Shown here: in pieces, positions 1 through 6,563 of the stretch
How the letters are laid out: each line of letters begins with the position of its first letter
Position numbering within the stretch: the stretch's first letter is position 1
Assembly (NCBI GenBank): GCA_002359465.1
Contig: DENA01000021.1
Coordinates: forward strand, 13,985-30,391
DNA: 16,407 bases
Source of the DNA: Ruminococcaceae bacterium UBA2656
Lineage (GTDB): Bacteria > Bacillota > Clostridia > Oscillospirales > Acutalibacteraceae
Direction: 5' to 3'
Made by a program: the position numbers and the translations under genes
The notes under the pieces: generated by a model
Told to the model about the DNA's origin: nothing
Seen by the model: only the letters and a program-made list of their open reading frames with translations
Database searches by the model: none

Positions 1-32
1 ATTCCCGCCGCTTTTTTTACAGGCTGCCGGCT

Positions 33-872
33 TCAAAAACCAACCAGCAGCCCGCCGTTTTCCGTGTAATAGCTGGTCAGGCCCCTCGTCTGCATAATCG
101 TGATTTTCGTGGTCAGGCAGACATGCGCAATCAGTTCTTTCAGACGCTGCGCCCCCTTGGGATTGTTGCAGTGGCTGATGACAACGGGCTGACCCGCCAT
201 GTTTTTCAGCTTGTTCATCGTTTCCACAATCTGAAGGATGGCGCGTTCCTCGCCGCGCGGCTTTTGTAGCACCTTGATCTCCCCCTGCGGCGTGTTGGAA
301 GCGACGGCGCGGATGCCGAGGGAAGTGGCCAGAATTCCCGCCACGCGGGACATGCGCCCCGCTTTGATTAAGTTGTCATAGGAGCCCAGCGCGAACAGCA
401 GGAACAGGCTGCGCGAGTAGGCTTCCGTTTGTTCCGCGACGTCGTCAAAATCCAGACCGGCGGCGATCAGCTCCGCCGCTTTGCGCAGAATCAGCACCAG
501 CCCTCCGGCTGTGGAACGGGAGTCCACCACATGGATTTTTTTCCAGGGGAATTCTTCCAGAACCATGTCCCTTGCGACCAGCGCGCTGTTGTAGGTGCCG
601 CTCAGCGCGCTCGTCATGGTGACGGCGATGGTGCAGTCGCTGTACCTGAATTCGCGCGCCCACTCTTCGGGCGAAGGGCACGCCGAGGAAGACGGCCCCT
701 TGTAATTTTTCATCTGGGCCAGCATGATATTCACATTCAGGGAATCGTCGTCCACATATTCGGTATTGCCGACAATCAATTTCAGCGGCACGGTTGCAAA
801 GCGCAGGCCGGAACCCTGGAATGCGTTTGACGGTAAATCGCAGGAGCTGTCTGAAAGGATACTCCAGGTCAT
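33..872 (-). CDS. DegV-family (FakB-like) fatty-acid-binding protein, divergent C-terminus
   Basis: The 279-residue protein has the length and layout of the DegV/EDD fold family, whose characterised members (FakB) hold a fatty acid for phosphorylation by FakA. Visible signatures are the N-terminal DSSCDLP (8-14), GPSSSACPSPEEW (59-71), SALSGTYNSA (88-97) and KAGRMSR (170-176). The end differs from the family norm: where FakB proteins have G-x-H-x-G-P-G, this one has SYYTENGGLLVGF (267-279) with no histidine, so lipid head-group contacts may differ. The ATG at 872 follows a GGAAG-like ribosome site about 7 bases upstream. The gene stands alone, divergent from ywlG, behind a 23-bp palindrome. 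The family call is secure. The ligand is unknown, and the gene is not linked here to a FakA gene. Confidence 0.88.
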   Translation of the reverse strand: MTWSILSDSSCDLPSNAFQGSGLRFATVPLKLIVGNTEYVDDDSLNVNIMLAQMKNYKGPSSSACPSPEEWAREFRYSDCTIAVTMTSALSGTYNSALVARDMVLEEFPWKKIHVVDSRSTAGGLVLILRKAAELIAAGLDFDDVAEQTEAYSRSLFLLFALGSYDNLIKAGRMSRVAGILATSLGIRAVASNTPQGEIKVLQKPRGEERAILQIVETMNKLKNMAGQPVVISHCNNPKGAQRLKELIAHVCLTTKITIMQTRGLTSYYTENGGLLVGF

Positions 873-901
873 AAAAGCACTTCCATATTCATCAGTTTTA
901 A

Positions 902-924
902 TATATGGTTTTTAAAACCATATA
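902..924. promoter_or_regulatory. 23-bp perfect palindrome upstream of the degV-like gene
   Basis: TATATGGTTTT (902-912) and AAAACCATATA (914-924) are exact reverse complements around a single central T at 913. It lies 30-52 bases upstream of the minus-strand degV start, so it falls in the promoter or leader region. It looks like the binding site of a dimeric regulator, or a short leader hairpin. No known operator consensus fits confidently. I could not define a convincing -35/-10 pair for this gene. Confidence 0.6.
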
Positions 925-960
925 GTTTGGTTTATAATATCATAACAGGGAGCGCTAATT

Positions 961-980
961 AATCCCCGTGGGGAATTTAG
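961..980. repeat. Small GC-rich inverted repeat in the divergent spacer
   Basis: TCCCC and GGGGA flank a GT centre at about 963-974, and partly matching flanks (CTAATTAA and TTTAG) extend the arms imperfectly. No T-run follows on either strand, so it is a poor terminator candidate. It may be a protein site or chance. Confidence 0.3.
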
Positions 981-1050
981 GCCGCTTTTCTCATGGAAAT
1001 TTTCCAAACCAAATGATTTTATTCCAATGGCGCGCTGTCAAACACTGTAA

Positions 1051-1079
1051 TTGCAAAATATATTTAATAAGCTTATAAT
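1051..1079 (+). promoter_or_regulatory. Sigma-A-type promoter for ywlG
   Basis: TTGCAA (1051-1056) and TATAAT (1074-1079) are separated by 17 bases. The spacing and the perfect -10 support a vegetative promoter with a start point near 1086. The -10 lies inside the left arm of a large inverted repeat. Confidence 0.6.
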
Positions 1080-1105
1080 ATTTGTCAAAACTACAAATAT
1101 TATAA
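1073..1105. promoter_or_regulatory. 33-bp inverted repeat overlapping the ywlG -10 and start point
   Basis: The left arm TTATAATATTTGT (1073-1085) and right arm ACAAATATTATAA (1093-1105) are exact 13-bp reverse complements around a 7-base centre. The left arm contains the -10 box and the right arm ends three bases before the GGAG ribosome site (1108-1111). It could be an operator occluding the promoter or, if transcribed in full, a hairpin near the ribosome site. The outer halves resemble PerR half sites (TTATAAT/ATTATAA), but they are too far apart for a PerR box. Confidence 0.6.
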
Positions 1106-1120
1106 CTGGAGTTGAGATTT

Positions 1121-1672
1121 ATGTATAATGAAATTGCATCGCAGGCGAAAACAATCGTCAGTGAGCTGATAAAGGCCGCCGGTCTGACCGAGGGGAATAT
1201 ACTGGTTGTGGGCTGTTCTTCCAGCGAAATCGGCGGGCATGATATCGGCTCTTCTTCCAGCGTGGAAATCGCCAACGCGGTGTTTCACGCCATCTACCCG
1301 GTGCTGAAGGAAAAAGGGATTTATCTTGCCGCGCAGTGCTGCGAGCATTTGAACCGCGCGATTATTATTGAAAAAGAGGCGGCGGTGCGGGACAGGCTGG
1401 AAATCGTCAACGTTGTTCCCCGTCCAAAGGCCGGGGGTTCCTTCGCCACGGCGGCTTATGCGAATTTTGAGCATCCCGCGGCGGTGGAGCAGGTCACCGC
1501 ACAGGCAGGTATCGACATCGGCGGCACGCTCATCGGCATGCACCTTGCAAAAGTGGCTGTTCCGGTCCGCCTTTCCATCCGCAGAATCGGCGAAGCAAAC
1601 GTGACCTGCGCGCGCACAAGGCCGAAATTTATCGGCGGAGACCGCGCCGGTTATGACGAAAACCTGAAATAA
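1121..1672 (+). CDS. ywlG: UPF0340 / YwlG family protein (TIGR01440-like)
   Basis: The 183-residue protein matches the UPF0340 family in length and sequence: VVGCSSSEIGG and HDIGSSSS near the N-terminus, AAQCCEHLNRAIIIE in the middle, and a C-terminal DIGGTLIGMHL followed by RTRPKFIGGDRA. The family is widespread in Bacillota and has no settled biochemical function. The CCEHLNR stretch is its most conserved element and may be a binding site. I chose ATG 1121 because GGAG at 1108-1111 sits 9 bases upstream. An upstream TTG at 1112 is in frame but overlaps the ribosome site. It is the first plus-strand gene after the divergent spacer, and two small genes follow on the same strand. Confidence 0.85.
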   Translation: MYNEIASQAKTIVSELIKAAGLTEGNILVVGCSSSEIGGHDIGSSSSVEIANAVFHAIYPVLKEKGIYLAAQCCEHLNRAIIIEKEAAVRDRLEIVNVVPRPKAGGSFATAAYANFEHPAAVEQVTAQAGIDIGGTLIGMHLAKVAVPVRLSIRRIGEANVTCARTRPKFIGGDRAGYDENLK

Positions 1673-1823
1673 AGGAGAATATTTCCTTTGGTAAAGCAGC
1701 GCCTTCCGTAAAAACTATCGGTAGTTATCAAATTACAGCAATTCCACAGTGAATCCGGCATCGCAGAATTTACTGAAAATACTGTAAGAGAAAAATTACT
1801 GAGGTTTTGGGGAGGCGTTTCTT

Positions 1824-1982
1824 TTGGGACAAACCTTTTATGAAAACAACCCGGATTTAAGGGGCTATTTTGAAAATCTGCCCATCGATGTAAAAAACCG
1901 GATTCTGGAGTCCGGCGTGGAAATCTCCACACTCGGCGAACTGATGCAGGTCGCGGAACATATTCGGGAAACAAAAGGATAA
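1824..1982 (+). CDS. Small conserved-looking protein, paralogue of the next gene
   Basis: A 52-residue reading frame begins at TTG 1824, 8 bases after a strong GGGGAGG ribosome site (1809-1815), and ends at TAA 1982. The protein reads MGQTFYENNPDLRGYF and continues NLPIDVKNRI, and looks helical, acidic and soluble, with no signal peptide or membrane segment. Residues 15-52 align without gaps to residues 21-58 of the next gene, with 11 identities including the YF-x-NLP-x2-V block. The ribosome site and the paralogy argue for a real gene despite its size. I do not recognise a function. The preceding spacer (1673-1823) shows no clear promoter, so it may be read from ywlG. Confidence 0.68.
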   Translation: MGQTFYENNPDLRGYFENLPIDVKNRILESGVEISTLGELMQVAEHIRETKG

Positions 1983-2023
1983 AATTGTAAATGCGGTAAA
2001 AACTATTCCCGGAGGTGAGTCCG

Positions 2024-2200
2024 ATGAAAGGCAAGTACAGCAGTTTATACGAGCTGATTGAAGAGGACAGCGAGGCCGGTGAATACTTTGACAACCTGCC
2101 GGAATATGTGCAGGAGTCCATCAGTGCGCGCGAAGAGAACATCAATTCCTTTGCAAGCCTTCGCGATTACGCTGAAAATCTGATGCGGGACGATGAATGA
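2024..2200 (+). CDS. Small conserved-looking protein, second copy of the pair
   Basis: This 58-residue acidic protein starts at ATG 2024, 8 bases after GGAGG (2011-2015). A GTG at 2015 is in frame but lies on the ribosome site. Key block: EAGEYFDNLPEYVQESI, then a second predicted helix with LRDYAENLM and a DDE end. It repeats the YF-[DE]-NLP-x2-V-x3-I pattern of the gene 41 bases upstream, which indicates an ancient tandem duplication. Short proteins of this YFxNLP type are, to my recollection, common in Clostridia and annotated only as hypothetical. It is followed immediately by a strong terminator, so it closes the ywlG transcription unit. No function is claimed. Confidence 0.75.
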   Translation: MKGKYSSLYELIEEDSEAGEYFDNLPEYVQESISAREENINSFASLRDYAENLMRDDE

Positions 2201-2204
2201 CGAC

Positions 2205-2232
2205 GGGCGGGGCGTTCGCGCTCCGCTCTTTT
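2205..2232 (+). terminator. Rho-independent terminator with UUCG loop
   Basis: GGGCGGGGCG (2205-2214) and CGCTCCGCTC (2219-2228) pair over 10 bp, with two G-U pairs, around a TTCG tetraloop. TTTTCTT follows. It lies 4 bases after the second small gene and before the met promoter, separating the two units. Confidence 0.85.
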
Positions 2233-2246
2233 CTTATATATACCAT

Positions 2247-2275
2247 TTGACAATTTTGCTTTTCTGTGATAAACT
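2247..2275 (+). promoter_or_regulatory. Promoter of the met operon leader
   Basis: A perfect TTGACA (2247-2252) is followed after 17 bases by TAAACT (2270-2275). A TG at 2267-2268 makes this an extended -10. The inferred start point is near 2282, just ahead of the T-box stem I. Confidence 0.65.
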
Positions 2276-2297
2276 GGCAAAAATATATTTTTAAACA

Positions 2298-2599
2298 CAG
2301 CGACGGAGAAAGTAACCCTTCCGAATGCACACAGAGAAGCTTCCGCGGCTTTGCCGCGCTGAAAGGAAGCGGGCGGGAAGCCGGGCGAAAATGGCTCCCG
2401 AGTGGCGCACCGAGGCTGGCTCAGCTTAGGCTGCGACGGGATTTCCCGTTAAAGAAAGCAGGTATAGGCGGCGCTTTATGCCGTAATACTTTTAGAGGTC
2501 CGTTTCGTAAGGGGCGGGCGAATTTGAAGTGGTAACACGGGATTTTTTAACCTCGTCTTCAGAAAGCAATGCGCTTTTGAAGACGAGGTTTTTCTTTTT
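2298..2599 (+). promoter_or_regulatory. T-box riboswitch leader, probably tRNA-Met specific
   Basis: The leader shows T-box landmarks in order: GACGGAGAAAGTA at the base of stem I (2302-2314), the CAGAGAAG bulge region (2332-2339), an apical hairpin ending GCGCTGAAAGG, a specifier region with GAAA-ATG-GCTCCCGAGT, stem III ACGGG/CCCGT (2436-2449), the T-box core AGTGGTAACACGGG (2528-2541), and a terminator. The ATG at 2391-2393 is the candidate specifier and fits the downstream metF/metH genes. Uncharged tRNA-Met would stabilise the antiterminator and switch the operon on when methionine runs short. The core AGTGGTAACACGG departs from the common GGTGGNACCGCG. The class is secure; the specifier register is inferred. 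Confidence 0.85.
2549..2599 (+). terminator. T-box regulatory terminator
   Basis: AACCTCGTCTTC (2549-2560) pairs perfectly over 12 bp with GAAGACGAGGTT (2579-2590), with a further AAAGC/GCTTT helix inside the loop, followed by a T-rich run to 2599. It immediately follows the T-box core, so it is the conditional terminator of the leader. Confidence 0.88.
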
Positions 2600-2624
2600 C
2601 CGGCCGACTGAAAGGACTAAAGCA

Positions 2625-3491
2625 ATGAAAATCAGCGACATTTTAAACAGCGGAAAAGTGACGGTTTCCTGCGAGCTGTTTCCGCCGAAGAAAGATGATG
2701 ATATCGGCCGGGTGAAAGAGGTTGTGCGCGGCATTTCCGCGCTGAAACCCGATTTCATGAGCGTAACCTACGGCGCGGGGGGCGGAACGTCGAAAAATAC
2801 GGCGCGCATCGCGACGGAAATACAGAGCTGCGGGGTCACGGCGCTGGCGCACCTGACCTGTGTTTCCTCCACAAAGGAAGAGGTCGGGCAAATATTATCC
2901 GATTTAAGAGAAAATAATATTGAAAATATCCTTGCCCTGCGCGGGGATATTCCGCAGGATTCCGCGTTCCCCTCCCCCGGCCAGTATCGCTTTGCCGGAG
3001 AGCTGGTTGCTCAAATCAGGGAATACGGCGGCTTCTGCATCGGCGCGGCCTGTTATCCGGAGGGCCACGTTGAGTGCGCGCGCAGGGAGGACGACATCGG
3101 CTACCTCAAGCGGAAGGTGGACAGCGGCTGCGACTTTCTGACCACGCAGATGTTTTTCGACAATAACATCCTGTATCAGTTTCTTTACCGCATTCTGGCA
3201 AGAGGGATTCACATCCCGGTCGTGGCGGGCATCATGCCTGTGACCAACAGCGGCCAGATCAAGCGCATCTGCGCGCTTTCCGGCACGGAGCTGCCGCCGC
3301 GCTTCAAGGCGATTGTGGATAAATTTGCCGACAACCCCGCCGCCATGAAGCAGGCCGGCATCGCCTACGCGACCGAGCAGATCATCGACCTGATTGCAAA
3401 CGGCGTAAACGCGGTTCATATTTATACGATGAACAAGCCGGATATTGCGGCGAAAATTATGGATAATCTGTCGGAGATCATACGGCCATGA
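2625..3491 (+). CDS. metF: Methylenetetrahydrofolate reductase
   Basis: The 288-residue TIM-barrel flavoprotein reduces 5,10-methylene-THF to 5-methyl-THF, the methyl donor for MetH. Family residues are visible: SCELFPPK with the catalytic Glu at 17, SVTYGAGG (46-53), LRGD (105-108, the Asp near FAD), TTQMFFD (173-179) and VVAGIMP (199-205). The length is normal for bacterial MetF. ATG 2625 follows AAAGGA with 8-base spacing and comes just after the T-box terminator. In-frame codons further upstream lie inside the leader and were not used. The stop overlaps the next start as ATGA, indicating translational coupling. No separate MetV partner is present here. Confidence 0.95.
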   Translation: MKISDILNSGKVTVSCELFPPKKDDDIGRVKEVVRGISALKPDFMSVTYGAGGGTSKNTARIATEIQSCGVTALAHLTCVSSTKEEVGQILSDLRENNIENILALRGDIPQDSAFPSPGQYRFAGELVAQIREYGGFCIGAACYPEGHVECARREDDIGYLKRKVDSGCDFLTTQMFFDNNILYQFLYRILARGIHIPVVAGIMPVTNSGQIKRICALSGTELPPRFKAIVDKFADNPAAMKQAGIAYATEQIIDLIANGVNAVHIYTMNKPDIAAKIMDNLSEIIRP

Positions 3492-4126
3492 AAGAAACGC
3501 AAGAAGTCCTGCGCTACCTGGGCTACCGGGGCAGGCCCGCGGATGAGCGCACTTTACAAAGTATAACATCCTGCATGAACGAACTCAGAAATACAGTCAC
3601 TCCCCGCAGTCTCAGCCTGCTTTTGCCGGTGGAATTTGACGGGGACGCGGTGCTGCTGGGAAACCTGAGAGTGGAAAGCGCCGATCTCAGCCGACATATC
3701 GCCGGCTGCGGGGAAGCGTACCTGTTCGCGGCGACACTCGGCGCGCAGGCGGATTTCCTTTTGGAGCGCGCCTCTAAAATCGACATGAGCCGCGCGGTGG
3801 TGATGCAGGCCTGCGCCGCCGCTTTGACCGAGAGTGTCTGCGACGAGGCGGAACGGGAGCTTTCCGCCGGGGCGGCGAAACGCAGGCTGTTTTTAAGGCC
3901 GCGCTACAGTCCCGGCTACGGGGATTTTTCCATCCTGCATCAGCGCGATCTGTTGGGGATTTTACAGGCCCAGAAAAAAATCGGCCTTGCCATGACGCAG
4001 GACAGCATGCTGGTGCCGACAAAATCCGTTACCGCGGTGATCGGGCTGACAGCGGAAAAAACGAGCTGCCATATTGCGAAATGCATGGAATGCAAGTCTT
4101 TGGACTGTTCGTTCAGAAAGGACTGA
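3488..4126 (+). CDS. Stand-alone methionine synthase (B12) activation-domain protein
   Basis: The 212-residue protein carries the Met_synt_B12 reactivation fold that E. coli MetH has at its C-terminus. In that fold SAM and an electron donor convert oxidised cob(II)alamin back to methylcobalamin. The hallmark is RPRYSPGYGDFSI (137-149), the counterpart of the SAM-binding R-x-x-x-G-Y segment. The N-terminal half has LPVEF and a helical stretch with AATLGAQAD (81-89). The C-terminal tail is CMECKSLDCSFRKD, with C194 just upstream, which could bind metal or take part in redox chemistry. It sits between metF and metH with an ATGA overlap upstream, and the following MetH lacks this domain, so it very likely services that enzyme in trans. 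Confidence 0.87.
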   Translation: MKETQEVLRYLGYRGRPADERTLQSITSCMNELRNTVTPRSLSLLLPVEFDGDAVLLGNLRVESADLSRHIAGCGEAYLFAATLGAQADFLLERASKIDMSRAVVMQACAAALTESVCDEAERELSAGAAKRRLFLRPRYSPGYGDFSILHQRDLLGILQAQKKIGLAMTQDSMLVPTKSVTAVIGLTAEKTSCHIAKCMECKSLDCSFRKD

Positions 4127-4127
4127 T

Positions 4128-6497
4128 ATGATGAGAATACTGGAAGATCTGGGAAAGCGTATGCTCTTTTTTGACGGCGGCATGGGCACGCTTTTACAGG
4201 AAAACGGCCTTGGGCCGGGCGAACTGCCGGAGCTTTGGAACCTGACCCGCCCGGAGCTGATTGCGGATATTCACCGTCGGTACCGCGCAGCGGGCGCGGA
4301 TATCCTGACAGCCAACACCTTCGGCGCAAACCCGGTCAAGCTGAACGGCAGCGGTCACAGCACGGAGGAAATTGTTGCCGCGGCGGTGGCAACTGCCAAA
4401 AAAGCGGCTTCCGGTGCGCTGGTCGCCATGGATATCGGCCCGACGGGCAAGCTGCTGAAGCCGCTCGGCGACCTCGCCTTTAAGGACGCCGTATCCGCAT
4501 TCGCGCAGGCCGCCGCCGCGGGGGAAAAAGCGGGAGCCGACTTGATTCTGATTGAGACCATGAGCGATACCTACGAATGCAAAGCCGCCGTTCTCGCGGC
4601 AAAGGAAAGCACAAAACTGCCCGTTTTCGTCACCATGGTGGTGGACGAACAGGGAAAGCTGCTGACCGGCGGCGATATCGCGGCGGCGGTCGCGCTGCTG
4701 GAGGGCCTCGGCGTGGACGCCGTCGGGCTGAACTGCGGGTTCGGGCCGGAACAGATGAAAAAATTTCTTCCGCAGCTTACAGAAGCCTGCTCCCTGCCCG
4801 TCATTGTCAACCCCAACGCCGGGCTGCCCCGCACCGAAGGGGATAAAACCGTGTTCGACGTAAAGCCGGAGGAATTCTCCGCCGCCATGGAGGAAATCGT
4901 GAAAGCGGGCGCGTGGGTCGTGGGCGGCTGCTGCGGCACAACGCCGGAGTATATTGAAGCGATGGTGCGGCGGTGCAAAGACCTTTCTCCCCGCCCCATC
5001 GTCCCGAAAAACCGTACGGTAGTTTCCTCATTCGCCCGGGCGGTTGTGTTCGGAAAAAAGCCGGTGCTGATCGGCGAGCGCATCAATCCGACCGGAAAAT
5101 CCCGGCTGAAGCAGGCGCTGCGGGACAGCGACATGGATTACCTTCTGCGCGAAGCGATTACCCAGCAGGAAAACGGCGCGCATATCCTCGACGTAAACGT
5201 CGGCCTGCCGGAAATTGACGAGCCTGCCCTTCTGCGCCGCGCAGTGACGGAGATTCAGGGGATTTCCGACCTCCCCCTTCAGCTCGACACCTCCGACCCG
5301 AAGGCGATGGAGGGCGCCATGCGCGTTTACAACGGCAAGCCGCTGATTAATTCAGTCAACGGGAAGGCGGAATCCATGGAGGCGATTTTCCCGCTCGTGA
5401 AAAAATACGGCGGCGCAGTCATCGCGCTGACGCTGGACGAAAACGGGATTCCGCCCACGGCGCAGGGACGGTTTGAAATTGCGGAAAAGATTGTGAAAAC
5501 AGCTCAGTCGTACGGTATTGATAAAAAAGACCTGATTTTTGACACGCTCGCCATGACGATCAGTGCCGGGCAGGAAAACGCCGCCGTTACGCTGGAGGCC
5601 CTGCGGCTCATCCGCGACCGGCTGGGACTCCACACCTCGCTCGGCGTTTCCAATATTTCCTTTGGCCTTCCCCAGCGGGAGCACATCAACGCCGCGTTTT
5701 TCACCATGGCGCTGCAAAACGGGCTGGGCGCGGCGATTGTCAACCCCAATTCCGCCGCGATGATGGACGCGTACTATGCGTATTGCGCGCTCAGCGGAAA
5801 GGACGAACAGTGCATGGCGTATATCGCGCGGTATTCTGCGCAGAAGACGGAAGCCGCGCCGCTCGCCGCCGGGGAGATCTCCCTTTTTGATGCGGTGGTA
5901 CGCGGTTTGAAGGAAAGCGCGCACGCGGCGGCGCTCAGGCTGTTGGAAACGGAAGAGCCGCTCAATATTATCAATACCCATATGATTCCCGCGCTTGACC
6001 GGGTGGGAAAGGATTTTGAGCAGGGCGTGCTGTTTCTTCCCCAGCTTCTGATGAGCGCGGAGGCCGCCAAGTCGGCGTTTGAGGTCATCCGCGGCAAAAT
6101 GACCGCCAACGGGGAACAGACGAAAAAGGAAAAAATCATCCTGGCGACCGTCAAGGGCGATATCCACGACATCGGAAAGAATATCGTCAAGGTGCTGCTG
6201 GAAAATTACAGCTACGACGTGATCGACCTCGGCAAGGACGTTCCCCCCGAAACGGTGGCGGGTGCGGCCGAGGAAGGCGGCGTCAAGCTGGTCGGGCTCA
6301 GCGCGCTGATGACGACCACCGTTGCCAACATGGCGGATACCATCCGGCTGCTGCATGAAAAGGTTCCGGATTGCCGGGTGATGGTCGGCGGCGCGGTTTT
6401 AACGCCGGAATACGCAAAGCAGATTCGCGCCGACTCCTACTCCAAAGACGCCATGGGAGCGGTGCATTACGCGCAGAAGCTGTTCGGCGGGGAATGA
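4128..6497 (+). CDS. metH: Cobalamin-dependent methionine synthase lacking the activation domain
   Basis: This 789-residue enzyme transfers the methyl group of 5-methyl-THF through cobalamin to homocysteine. Domains in order: homocysteine-binding barrel (about 1-285) with zinc cysteines C203 in GLNCGFGP and C268/C269 in GGCCGTTP; pterin-binding barrel (about 310-570) with IGERINPTGK (315-324); B12 cap (about 580-665); B12-binding domain (about 668-789) with GDIHDIG, whose H680 is the lower axial ligand. The C-terminal reactivation domain of about 330 residues is absent and is supplied by the preceding gene. Adjacent ATGs at 4128 and 4131 follow AAAGGA (4117-4122), and either could start translation. 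A bidirectional hairpin follows. Confidence 0.95.
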   Translation: MMRILEDLGKRMLFFDGGMGTLLQENGLGPGELPELWNLTRPELIADIHRRYRAAGADILTANTFGANPVKLNGSGHSTEEIVAAAVATAKKAASGALVAMDIGPTGKLLKPLGDLAFKDAVSAFAQAAAAGEKAGADLILIETMSDTYECKAAVLAAKESTKLPVFVTMVVDEQGKLLTGGDIAAAVALLEGLGVDAVGLNCGFGPEQMKKFLPQLTEACSLPVIVNPNAGLPRTEGDKTVFDVKPEEFSAAMEEIVKAGAWVVGGCCGTTPEYIEAMVRRCKDLSPRPIVPKNRTVVSSFARAVVFGKKPVLIGERINPTGKSRLKQALRDSDMDYLLREAITQQENGAHILDVNVGLPEIDEPALLRRAVTEIQGISDLPLQLDTSDPKAMEGAMRVYNGKPLINSVNGKAESMEAIFPLVKKYGGAVIALTLDENGIPPTAQGRFEIAEKIVKTAQSYGIDKKDLIFDTLAMTISAGQENAAVTLEALRLIRDRLGLHTSLGVSNISFGLPQREHINAAFFTMALQNGLGAAIVNPNSAAMMDAYYAYCALSGKDEQCMAYIARYSAQKTEAAPLAAGEISLFDAVVRGLKESAHAAALRLLETEEPLNIINTHMIPALDRVGKDFEQGVLFLPQLLMSAEAAKSAFEVIRGKMTANGEQTKKEKIILATVKGDIHDIGKNIVKVLLENYSYDVIDLGKDVPPETVAGAAEEGGVKLVGLSALMTTTVANMADTIRLLHEKVPDCRVMVGGAVLTPEYAKQIRADSYSKDAMGAVHYAQKLFGGE

Positions 6498-6521
6498 TTT
6501 CCGCCGGTTTGAAATACAAAT

Positions 6522-6563
6522 AAAAAAGCTGCCGGAGGGATTTTTTCCTCTGGCAGCTTTTTT
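6522..6563. terminator. Bidirectional terminator between metH and sdaAA
   Basis: AAAAAAGCTGCCGGAGG (6522-6538) pairs with CCTCTGGCAGCTTTTTT (6547-6563), with one G-U/A-C position, so a U-run follows the hairpin on both strands. It serves the converging metH (+) and sdaAA (-) genes. Its last base is the end of the sdaAA stop codon. Confidence 0.88.

Noticed and set aside
1073..1105. PerR box at the ywlG promoter
   Set aside because: PerR boxes are about 15 bp with halves one base apart; here the matching halves are some 19 bases apart.
1673..1700. AAAGGA and TCCTTT inverted repeat after ywlG, considered as a terminator or a leader peptide (TTG 1688, 7 codons)
   Set aside because: The stem is short and AT-rich with no T-run, and the tiny frame has no supporting feature.
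1651..2145. A 164-codon minus-strand frame across the two small genes
   Set aside because: The plus strand has two ribosome sites and two paralogous products, while the minus frame has no motif and overlaps the end of ywlG.
2266..2535. An 89-codon plus-strand frame within the met leader
   Set aside because: The region is explained by T-box RNA structure; the frame has no ribosome site and includes stem I and the T-box core.
5352..6356. A 334-codon open frame antisense to metH
   Set aside because: It is opposite the conserved pterin and B12 domains, has no recognisable domain and no ribosome site.
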